From a virus: DNA of 20,837 nt. Under the pieces are notes generated by a model. It had not been told where the DNA came from and searched no databases. It was given only the letters and a program-made list of their open reading frames with translations. Positions 14,611 to 20,837 of this stretch are shown in pieces; positions within the stretch are counted from its first letter, which is position 1, and every line of letters starts with the position of its first letter. The translations under genes were made by a program, and so were the position numbers. Where the stretch lies: positions 1-20,837 of the IMG/VR virus record IMGVR_UViG_3300049810_001167. One strand, given 5' to 3'.

Positions 14611-16109
14611 TGAGTAGTATTATAAGTTTGGCGATTGTTGATAATAATGTCGACCCTAAGGGGATTGGTAGAATACGCGTTAAACTTACAGGTACACCCA
14701 CAGGACCTATAGAGAAGTCAAGGGAATATGAACCATGGGACGATAACGATCCTTTTATTGCCAATCCATTTCTACCCACAAATATTAATTTTATACCTGA
14801 AATAGGTCAGGCGGTAAAAATAATTGTATATAATCCTGAAAATGATTTAGTTAACAGGGAATACATAGCAGGACCATTCACCACAGTACATGATTTCCAA
14901 AGTCAAACTAATGCTAGACAAGTAGAAAATACTAGTTACGGATCTAACGTTAAAAAAATGAACAACGTATTCTCAGAAAATGGGACATATGTTAAAGAAA
15001 AATCAGAAGGGACATTATCTAATCTTAAAGACTACGCAATATATGGACCCTATGGTTCAGATGTTTTATTCACTGAAAATGGTTTAACTCTTAGAGGTGG
15101 TAAATTAGTGTCTAAAGATAGTTCGTCGGATAAAGTTAGGACCGATATAATAAACTACCCCATACTTTCCGAAAAGAGATCAATTCTAAGTTTGAAAAAA
15201 TTTGGAACAAAACAAGAAATTAAAGAAGAAGAGACTGAAGTGACCTCAGTACCCTTCAAAAAACTTTCCTATATAGTTGAGTATAATATTAATAATAGTC
15301 AAACTGGTCAGTCGGAATACGTTATTGATTGGTACATTTATGAAGTAAAGAAAATTTACGGACAAACATTTAACACCAACGTCTTTAACAGTGATGTTGC
15401 TCAAGACCTATCAGACTATTCTGAACAAATTAAATTAATTAATACAGATGGTACCTTGTCGTCACCCTCATTCTCCCAAACTGTTGATAGTTATGAGTTA
15501 GCATATATAACCATACGGAAAACCATATGTGAAATGAATTCCGAGGGTATTAGAAAGTTCGACGGTAATCTACCCAAAATAGATTTACACCCGTTTTATT
15601 ACAGACCTGTGAGAACATTAACTAACCCTACCTTTTTAAGTAAAGTGACACCTTCTTGTCTTGGTACTACGGTAATGGGTTCAGGTCTAGTTTATAGTCC
15701 GAATGAACCAACACCAAAACCAAAAACAGAAAAGAAAAAAGAAAAAATACTTAAAACAGTTTCTTCAACACTTGAACAGTCATTTAGTACATTATCTTCT
15801 GATAGAATTTTTATGATATCTACCGACACAAATGTTGTGGGGACTAAAAAAATATTATTCAACAAGTTAAACAAATACGAATACACTCAAGAAGAACTTC
15901 TATCTTCGATTGAACCTAACACCTACGCAACTGTGAGAGGTGAAACCTTGTTGGATTATTTAGACATTTTAACAAGAGTTATTGCGGGTCATGCTCACCA
16001 ACCAACAAAACCAATGGTAAAAAATGGTTACTCGGATTGGGATAAATTAGTAGAACTTAGAAAAACACTTGAAAATGACATCTTAAATAAGTCGATTAGA
16101 ATAAACTAA
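14610..16109 (+). CDS. Baseplate spike protein, gp5-like OB-fold
   Basis: A 499-residue protein. Residues 1-90 match the N-terminal OB-fold domain of T4 gp5/VgrG-type spikes: VDPKGIGRIRVKLTG (14-28), an EPWDDNDPFIANPF loop (41-54), the P-x-x-G-x-x-V strand IPEIGQAVKIIVYN (62-75) and REYIAGPF (83-90). No lysozyme domain follows, unlike T4 gp5. The middle (about 110-440) is of unknown fold, with a Pro/Lys-rich hinge (about 365-380). The C-terminal 45 residues begin LLDYLDILTRVIAGHAHQPT, recalling the C-terminal helix of baseplate proteins that contain L-x-x-(L/I)-x-x-x-H-x-H. It would form the central hub/spike of a contractile tail. Confidence 0.72.
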   Translation: MSSIISLAIVDNNVDPKGIGRIRVKLTGTPTGPIEKSREYEPWDDNDPFIANPFLPTNINFIPEIGQAVKIIVYNPENDLVNREYIAGPFTTVHDFQSQTNARQVENTSYGSNVKKMNNVFSENGTYVKEKSEGTLSNLKDYAIYGPYGSDVLFTENGLTLRGGKLVSKDSSSDKVRTDIINYPILSEKRSILSLKKFGTKQEIKEEETEVTSVPFKKLSYIVEYNINNSQTGQSEYVIDWYIYEVKKIYGQTFNTNVFNSDVAQDLSDYSEQIKLINTDGTLSSPSFSQTVDSYELAYITIRKTICEMNSEGIRKFDGNLPKIDLHPFYYRPVRTLTNPTFLSKVTPSCLGTTVMGSGLVYSPNEPTPKPKTEKKKEKILKTVSSTLEQSFSTLSSDRIFMISTDTNVVGTKKILFNKLNKYEYTQEELLSSIEPNTYATVRGETLLDYLDILTRVIAGHAHQPTKPMVKNGYSDWDKLVELRKTLENDILNKSIRIN

Positions 16110-16113
16110 GTGA

Positions 16114-16121
16114 TATTTATA
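16114..16121 (-). promoter_or_regulatory. TATAAATA box facing left (uncertain)
   Basis: TATTTATA is in the 30-base gap before the gene at 16140. On the minus strand it is an exact late box pointing back into the spike gene, where no minus-strand gene is seen. The plus-strand reading of the same stretch (ATTTATATAAG) is only a poor late-box variant. It could be chance, an antisense promoter or part of a promoter for the gene at 16140. Confidence 0.2.
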
Positions 16122-16139
16122 TAAGAAACTAATTACAAG

Positions 16140-17513
16140 ATGTCATACTATCGTTCATATTTTGAGAAAAACAATACAATAATTAAAGGATTAAAGGTTA
16201 ATACCTCTAAAAACCCTGCAACTGAAATTTTTTATGGGTCAGGGTTTTCTAAGTTTATCCTAAAATTAGATTTAGATGGTTTAAAATCTAAAGTGGATAA
16301 TGGTGATTACGTCCTGAACTCAAATACAGTACATAGAATTCACATGACCAACACTATTTTTGGGGATGAGACATTCTTAGGTGCAAAAAGAGGTACAGGA
16401 AGAGAAAGAACCACTTCATTTAAACTTATATTATTTAAAATAGATCAGTATTGGGATGAGGGTGTTGGTTTTGATTATGAAGATTCAGGATATGATTACA
16501 CCACAGGAAATGATACTTTTGATATAAGACCTTCAAATTGGTTCTCAAGGACAACTTTAGACTCATGGTCTGCAGAGGGAGTATACTCTAATAACCCAAC
16601 CATTATTGGTGAACAACAGTTTGATAATGGTAATGAAAATTTAGATGTAGATATAACAGATTACGTAAACGGAATTTTAACGGGTACTACAGTAAATTAT
16701 GGTTTGGGTGTTGCATTTGAACCTCTTTATGAAGATCTGTCATCTGAAGTAGACCAATCGGTTGCATTCTTTACAAAATATACACAGACATTTTTTGAAC
16801 CTTACTTAGAAACCAACTTCGATGATAGGATTATTGATGATCGTGAAAATTTTATAGAAAAAACAGATCAGAATTTATTTTTATATGTGAATAAAGAAAC
16901 CAACTTCTTTGACTTAGATCAAATACCAAGTGTTGATATTTTAGACTCAACTAAAACTCCGATATCTGGTTTAACCGATCTTACTGTTGAAAAAGTTAGA
17001 AAAGGAGTTTACAGAGTTATATTAGGTATAGATGGATTGGTTTGTGACGGTAAACGTTTCTTCTACGATGTGTGGAAAGGAATTAAAATCGAGGGAAACA
17101 CTTTTCCCGATATAACACAAAAATTTATACCTAAACCATATTCTTCTAAATTTAGTATTGGTGAAAATCAAAAAGAATCCAATAAATATATTGTACAATA
17201 TTCAGGTATAAAACAAAATGAAAAAATCAAATCGGGTGAAGTAAGAAAACTAACCACAATATTTAGAACAATTAGTAAATCAACAAACGAATTGTTTGAT
17301 GAGGTTTTCTATCGTATCTATATTAAAGAGGGGGTAAGTAATGTAAATGTTTTTGATTGGACTTACATGGATGTGACCAATGAAAATAGTTTTATGTTAG
17401 ATACTTCAATACTAATACCAAGAGAATATTACATAGAAGTGAAGGGTATTAAACATAACGAGGAGATTTTTTATCCCGAAGCAATAAAATTCGAAATTGT
17501 ATCCGAAAAATAA
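16140..17513 (+). CDS. DNRLRE-like virion structural protein
   Basis: A 457-residue protein. Residues about 30-230 follow DNRLRE-type beta-sandwich domains: an early strand with FILKLDLDGLK (39-49), YWDEGVGFDY (104-113) in place of the WSE-G motif, and LDVDITDYVNGILTG (168-182) followed by NYGLGVAFE (186-194), which is the domain's D-V-T-x-x-V then N-x-G-L ending. From about 240 the protein seems to contain Ig-like beta domains (VEKVRKGVYRVIL region, 293-305, and a second from about 335). DNRLRE domains occur in secreted and cell-surface proteins and may bind carbohydrate. Beside the spike gene, this could be a baseplate, fibre or tail decoration protein. I infer its virion role from context. 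Confidence 0.65.
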   Translation: MSYYRSYFEKNNTIIKGLKVNTSKNPATEIFYGSGFSKFILKLDLDGLKSKVDNGDYVLNSNTVHRIHMTNTIFGDETFLGAKRGTGRERTTSFKLILFKIDQYWDEGVGFDYEDSGYDYTTGNDTFDIRPSNWFSRTTLDSWSAEGVYSNNPTIIGEQQFDNGNENLDVDITDYVNGILTGTTVNYGLGVAFEPLYEDLSSEVDQSVAFFTKYTQTFFEPYLETNFDDRIIDDRENFIEKTDQNLFLYVNKETNFFDLDQIPSVDILDSTKTPISGLTDLTVEKVRKGVYRVILGIDGLVCDGKRFFYDVWKGIKIEGNTFPDITQKFIPKPYSSKFSIGENQKESNKYIVQYSGIKQNEKIKSGEVRKLTTIFRTISKSTNELFDEVFYRIYIKEGVSNVNVFDWTYMDVTNENSFMLDTSILIPREYYIEVKGIKHNEEIFYPEAIKFEIVSEK

Positions 17514-17527
17514 AATACTTATTAGAT

Positions 17528-17971
17528 ATGGACAATATTAAAAAATTAATAAAAAAACATTTAAACACACTCAACGAAGAGAGAACAGAGAATTATATGT
17601 TCTTTAGTAATCTTGAACAAATACGTAGACAATGTGATATTCTTTTAAACTTAGATAAAAATGTAATCGAAGATATATTACAAAATGGTCATGATTGGGC
17701 AGACGACCACGTTAGTGTTGCGAAGGAAAATATGGACCAAGTTTTAGATTTCCTAATGAATCAAACTGAAGATGGTCATGAATTACACGAAGCAAAGAAA
17801 AAAAAGAAAAACAAATTATGTTCAAGAGGAATATCTGCGGCTAAATCTAAATTCGACGTTTACCCAAGTGCATATGCCAATGGTTATGCGGTCCAAGTTT
17901 GTAAAGGAAAAATTAAAGGTTTAGATGGTAAAAAAAGATGTTCAGGTTCATACTGTAAAAAGAAAAAATAA
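17528..17971 (+). CDS. Helical protein with basic Cys-containing C-terminal domain
   Basis: A 147-residue protein. MDNIKKLIKKHLNTLNEE is an amphipathic N-terminus with an L-N-E tripeptide at 15-17, like T4 capsid-targeting peptides. Residues 23-80 form a helical segment (QIRRQCDILL, HDWADDHVSVAKENMDQVLDFL) typical of small marine-phage proteins. After a lysine run, the C-terminal domain (about 96-147) reads KLCSRGISAAKSKFDVYPS, then AYANGYAVQVCKGKIKG, ending in RCSGSYCKKKK. This is a very basic module with four Cys that I associate with tailed-phage virion proteins and large eukaryotic DNA viruses. It could bind DNA or metal. The start ATG follows an AT-rich gap without a ribosome binding site. 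Confidence 0.7.
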   Translation: MDNIKKLIKKHLNTLNEERTENYMFFSNLEQIRRQCDILLNLDKNVIEDILQNGHDWADDHVSVAKENMDQVLDFLMNQTEDGHELHEAKKKKKNKLCSRGISAAKSKFDVYPSAYANGYAVQVCKGKIKGLDGKKRCSGSYCKKKK

Positions 17972-17989
17972 AATTTTAAATAAAATAAT

Positions 17990-18730
17990 ATGGCTGATAA
18001 AGTAACACAACAAGACCCAAATAACCAAGAAGTTAAAAAAGGGTTTGTATTTAATGAAACAGGTAATATCATGATGGCAACTACTGATATGACCAATGCA
18101 ACAATAGAAAAAGAAGTAAGAGATGTATTTGCGGAAGTATCCGTATTTTTTGGTGCAATGACAAAGGCGTTGGATAATGAAGGTAAATCTCTTTATGATT
18201 ATGATGCATTACAAAAAATAATAGACTCTTCGGGTTGTTTCGTACACGTTAACGAAGAAGATGTTAATCATAAATCTAATTCTTGGGGAGCTACGTTTTC
18301 TAAGGAACTATTAGAAGGGGTTCTTGGACTAGCCACAGGTGTAGGAGGATTGGCATTTGCAAAGGCGATGGTTAGTTCGGTTGGAAAAGAGGGATTAACT
18401 ATTTCAGGAAATAAGGATCATACATCAAAGAAGGCAAGTAACATTATATTCGTATGTGAGTACTTGTTAGGTATGCCCGTCATTAGTGCTATTGTATGTA
18501 CTTTTGATACTGAACAAAATTCACAAGCATTGTCTATAGGACCTTGTATAAAAGAACATAGTACAAGTACTGAGTTAACTATACATAAAGATACCTACAT
18601 GTTTGTAACACCATCGTTTATAAAACAATATTCAAGTGATCTACTTGATGGTATGAATGATCCTGAACTTGAACAACTAACTAAGAAATTTCAAGAATTT
18701 TTAAACCCACCATCAACACCAAAGAAATAA
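17990..18730 (+). CDS. Hypothetical protein with a glycine-rich hydrophobic segment
   Basis: A 246-residue protein that I do not recognise. Residues 106-130 (ELLEGVLGLATGVGGLAFAK, then AMVSSVG) are Gly/Ala-rich and hydrophobic, resembling a membrane-inserting hairpin. The flanks are beta-type, with NIIFVCEYLLGMPVISAIVC (141-160) and a C-terminal helical tail ending in NPPSTPKK. The soluble-looking flanks plus one insertable segment recall pore-forming proteins, but no family motif is certain. Neighbours are probable head or ejected proteins, so a role in membrane passage of DNA or virion proteins can be imagined. It starts in a poly-A/T leader after the preceding gene. Confidence 0.6.
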   Translation: MADKVTQQDPNNQEVKKGFVFNETGNIMMATTDMTNATIEKEVRDVFAEVSVFFGAMTKALDNEGKSLYDYDALQKIIDSSGCFVHVNEEDVNHKSNSWGATFSKELLEGVLGLATGVGGLAFAKAMVSSVGKEGLTISGNKDHTSKKASNIIFVCEYLLGMPVISAIVCTFDTEQNSQALSIGPCIKEHSTSTELTIHKDTYMFVTPSFIKQYSSDLLDGMNDPELEQLTKKFQEFLNPPSTPKK

Positions 18731-18739
18731 TATAGAAAA

Positions 18740-19723
18740 ATGAAAATACATATCAACGAAGAAGATAAAAAATATATGGAAGACTGCCTATCAAATGGTG
18801 AGGTCCTCCAAGAAGATTTGGGTCGTTGGTTTAAAGAAAAATGGGTTGATGTATCTAGAAAAATAGATGGTAAACACCCACCATGTGGTCGTAAAGATGC
18901 GGATGGTGACAAGAAGAGAAAAGGTTACCCTAAATGTAGACCGTCCAAAAAAGTCAGTAAAAAGACTCCTAAAACCACAAGTTCATATACTAAGAAAGAT
19001 AAAAAGAAAATGACTCGTCAAAAAAGACGTGCAGAAAGAAAAAGTAATAAGAAGGGTAAGGGAAATACCCCTACATACACTAGTATTGATGAGAACAGAA
19101 TAATCTCTTTGGTTTTCCACAATTTAGAACAAAAAAAATTAGACATTCAAGAACCTAAACTTAATTTAGTAAATGAATCTAAAGTTTTAAGTGAAGGACT
19201 ACAATACCATATAGATAATAACCTACCAATCGTCGAGAATGTATATAGGATCTATTCTAATGAGTTTTTCAATATATATAATGAAGTACGTCAATTAAGT
19301 GAAGATAATGTCTTAGAAGTCTCAGGAATCGATTTAGATTTAATAAAGACTGATTTAGGACAAACAGGATTATATGAGGGTAAAGAAGTTTATTTAGACA
19401 TTCCATTTGTGGAAAATCAAGACGAACATTTAGTTGAGGCTAAACACAGAGGTAGAAATGTTAAATTAAACAAACCTTTTAGAACACCAGGTGGACCTAA
19501 GAAGTTTGCGGTATACGTGAAAACTCCAAAAGGGACTATTAAAAAAGTAACCTTTGGTGACCCGAAATTAAAAGTTAGAAATAATAACAAAGCGGCAGCT
19601 AAATCATTTAGAGCTAGACATAAGTGTAGTGAAAAGAAAGATCGTACTAAGGCAGGATATTGGAGTTGTAATATTGCAAGATATCGTAAGGCGTTAGGTA
19701 TAAAATCCTCTAATCCTTGGTAA
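18740..19723 (+). CDS. Three-part virion-type protein with DUF5872-like basic domain
   Basis: A 327-residue protein of three parts. Residues about 28-105 (GRWFKEKWVDVSRKIDGK, then PPCGRKDADGDKKRKGYPKC, RPSKKVSKKTPKT) match the DUF5872-type basic domain: KWV, CG-x-K, YPKCRP, KTPKT. Residues about 140-235 contain LPIVENVYRIYSNEFFNIYN and the following GLYEGKEVYLDIPFVE, a module seen in phage head-related proteins. The C-terminal about 80 residues have KPFRTPGGPKKFAVYVK, then FGDPKLKVRNN and RARHKC and GYWSCNIARY, a basic domain with two Cys, also of virion type. It is strongly basic and probably DNA-associated in the capsid. It begins with MKIHINEEDKKYMED and gives way to the next gene after one base. 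Confidence 0.72.
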   Translation: MKIHINEEDKKYMEDCLSNGEVLQEDLGRWFKEKWVDVSRKIDGKHPPCGRKDADGDKKRKGYPKCRPSKKVSKKTPKTTSSYTKKDKKKMTRQKRRAERKSNKKGKGNTPTYTSIDENRIISLVFHNLEQKKLDIQEPKLNLVNESKVLSEGLQYHIDNNLPIVENVYRIYSNEFFNIYNEVRQLSEDNVLEVSGIDLDLIKTDLGQTGLYEGKEVYLDIPFVENQDEHLVEAKHRGRNVKLNKPFRTPGGPKKFAVYVKTPKGTIKKVTFGDPKLKVRNNNKAAAKSFRARHKCSEKKDRTKAGYWSCNIARYRKALGIKSSNPW

Positions 19724-19724
19724 T

Positions 19725-20225
19725 ATGAAACTTTACAATTTATTTGAAGGTTATTACGACCCACCAGAGTATCCTGATTCCTCGGGTATGGGGTTTTATG
19801 ATGATGAACTTGATGACGTTGAAGATCAGTTTGATTTATTGTTATGGGACAAGAAAACTGGTTTGTTTATCGTAAGAAACAAACAGACAAAAATTAAGTA
19901 CTTATCTCACACTGATATGGTAGATATTGACTACCATATGGCCGATATGTATCCTGAAGAAGATGAGGATGAAGATGGTCGTTACACATATAATAGATTA
20001 GATAAAGACAATGCCGAAATGGTAGAAGAAAGTTTAACTATGTTTGCTACCATAGCAATGGAAGAAGGTGATGTAGGTAAAGACTATGATGAGTGGGAAA
20101 CAGGGGTTTCTTTAATAGAATATGGTAGAATAATAATTAGAGGACTTTACATTAATGAGAAAGACGTTTTTAACTCATTAATGGACATTATTAAACAAAG
20201 TAAAAGAACAAACTTTAAACTTTAA
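19725..20225 (+). CDS. Hypothetical acidic protein
   Basis: A 166-residue, strongly acidic protein (runs such as EEDEDEDG at about 79-86) that I do not recognise. The N-terminus MKLYNLFEGYYDPP carries an L-F-E tripeptide at 6-8 and looks like T4 internal-protein starts (MKTYQEF-type). Residues 35-60 form strands (FDLLLWDKKTGLFIVRNKQ). The C-terminal helix is VFNSLMDIIKQSKR. It could act as a partner of the basic proteins upstream. One base after the previous stop, and TAATG overlap with the next gene. Confidence 0.6.
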   Translation: MKLYNLFEGYYDPPEYPDSSGMGFYDDELDDVEDQFDLLLWDKKTGLFIVRNKQTKIKYLSHTDMVDIDYHMADMYPEEDEDEDGRYTYNRLDKDNAEMVEESLTMFATIAMEEGDVGKDYDEWETGVSLIEYGRIIIRGLYINEKDVFNSLMDIIKQSKRTNFKL

Positions 20226-20536
20226 TGGGGGATACTTTACCATATAGAGAAATATTATCCGACAACCACAGTACACGAGTGTTTTCAAAAGATATAAATG
20301 AATCTGAATTAAAATGGCACTTCGATAACGAAGATCGTGAGGTTACTTTTTTACACGAGAGTGATTGGTCATTTCAAATGGATAATAAATTACCAATTAA
20401 AATAACTAAAGGGTTAGTTATTAATATCCCCGAAGGTGAATTCCATAGAGTTATTAAGGGGACGGGTGATTTAAAGGTTAAAATAAGAAAACTTAATAAA
20501 ACTCGACTTCTACCCCACACTCATTCAACAAAATAA
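20225..20536 (+). CDS. Small cupin-like protein
   Basis: A 103-residue protein. WHFDNEDREVTFLHESDWSF (31-50) and LVINIPEGEFHRVIKGTGDL (64-83) are the two strand pairs of a one-domain cupin as found in T4-like phages of aquatic origin: a WH-x-D-x-EDR motif, a short hairpin, then IP-x-GE-(F/Y)-H-R-(V/L)-I-KG. The two histidines could form a metal site, but the full 3-His-1-Glu set is not complete by eye. The substrate is unknown; these phage cupins are often annotated as hypothetical. The last 44 bases overlap the convergent dCMP deaminase, so one strand's C-terminus is encoded opposite the other's. Confidence 0.75.
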   Translation: MGDTLPYREILSDNHSTRVFSKDINESELKWHFDNEDREVTFLHESDWSFQMDNKLPIKITKGLVINIPEGEFHRVIKGTGDLKVKIRKLNKTRLLPHTHSTK

Positions 20537-20837
20537 GAGATCGTTCTTGACTTTCTTTCCACTTACCTGAATTTTTAGTAGTACAATGTTTTTTACATAC
20601 AATCTTTATTACTCCCGATTGTACCAAACCCCTTGCACAGTCCATACATGGTAGTCCTGAAGTTAGATATACTGTGGATTGTTTTAATGATACACCTATT
20701 CTCGCTGCATTATATATGGCGTTTCTTTCTGCATGTTCAAACCAAAAGTATTTTTCAGGTCGTTCTTGTCTCTGAACCACATTATCGTTTAGTCCTCTTG
20801 GGAATGAGTTATATCCCGTACTTAATATATCATTATC
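20493..20837 (-). CDS. dCMP deaminase (partial, N-terminus off window)
   Basis: Converts dCMP to dUMP, the main route to dTMP in T4-like infection. The frame is open to the right edge: DNDILSTGYNSFPRGLND at 20837-20784 is the conserved substrate loop, followed by RPEKYFWFEHAERNAIYNAAR with the zinc-ligand His and catalytic Glu (HAE), then LPCMDCARGLVQSG with the two zinc Cys. 114 residues are visible; roughly 20-40 N-terminal residues are missing. A GTG at 20780 is in frame but would cut off the conserved loop, so it is not the start. It is encoded opposite to the cupin gene and overlaps its 3' end by 44 bases. Its product feeds the dUTPase/dTMP pathway. Confidence 0.93.
   Translation of the reverse strand, partial: DNDILSTGYNSFPRGLNDNVVQRQERPEKYFWFEHAERNAIYNAARIGVSLKQSTVYLTSGLPCMDCARGLVQSGVIKIVCKKHCTTKNSGKWKESQERSLILLNECGVEVEFY

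Noticed and set aside
19417-19764. 115-residue minus-strand ORF
   Set aside because: It is fully antisense to the conserved C-terminal domain of the 18740 gene and the start of the next gene.

Overview
The window looks like part of the genome of a large AT-rich tailed bacteriophage of the T4-like (myovirus) kind. Three things support this: a sigma factor resembling T4 gp55, octamers identical to the T4 late promoter (TATAAATA) at several gene boundaries, and a gp5-like baseplate spike gene among long virion-type genes. Genes are tightly packed, mostly in one direction, often with 1-8 base overlaps (TAATG, ATGA). There are no tRNA or rRNA genes, no insertion sequences and no CRISPR array. Almost no gene has a Shine-Dalgarno sequence; starts sit in A/T-rich leaders, which fits a Bacteroidota host. 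A DUF4494-like protein points weakly the same way. The host assignment is inference.

Layout: (1) Positions 1-1668, minus strand, hold the first part of a large gene that runs off the left edge. It encodes two globular segments separated by long Pro/Thr repeats. The plus-strand ORFs full of Val and Gly in this stretch are only its shadows. (2) Two TATAAATA boxes facing opposite ways (1653-1685) separate it from a plus-strand block. (3) 1701-5218 holds five probable virion genes: a DUF3008-like protein, an unknown protein, a protein of six 47-residue repeats, a WYL/SH3-like protein with a Pro/Glu/Gln linker, and an unknown protein behind its own late-type promoter. (4) 5271-11416 is a metabolic and modification block: three glycosyltransferases (two GT-B, one GT-A), a DUF4494-like protein, an HD-fold protein lacking the HD pair, dUTPase, PhoH ATPase, a HAD-fold protein lacking its nucleophile, and a small unknown. 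(5) 11416-12513 holds the gp55-like late sigma factor and a small helical protein. (6) 12513-17513 looks like a baseplate/tail module: a 631-residue protein with a long hydrophobic helical stretch, a 66-residue protein, the gp5-like OB-fold spike and a DNRLRE-like structural protein. (7) 17528-20225 holds lysine- and cysteine-rich domain proteins of a type shared by tailed phages and large eukaryotic DNA viruses, a possible membrane-active protein and an acidic protein. (8) 20225 to the right edge holds a cupin-like protein and, convergently, a dCMP deaminase that runs off the window.

How it may fit together: dCMP deaminase and dUTPase both feed dUMP towards dTMP. The gp55-like factor would recruit host RNA polymerase to the TATAAATA promoters, including those in front of the structural genes in this window. 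The glycosyltransferases may decorate DNA, the host envelope or virion proteins; the Thr/Pro-rich surface-type protein is an obvious candidate acceptor. Several late-type proteins begin with short amphipathic segments followed by an (I/L)-x-E tripeptide, like T4 capsid-targeting sequences. They may therefore be packaged in the head and ejected with the DNA, though the tripeptide alone is not specific in this K/E/L/I-rich proteome.
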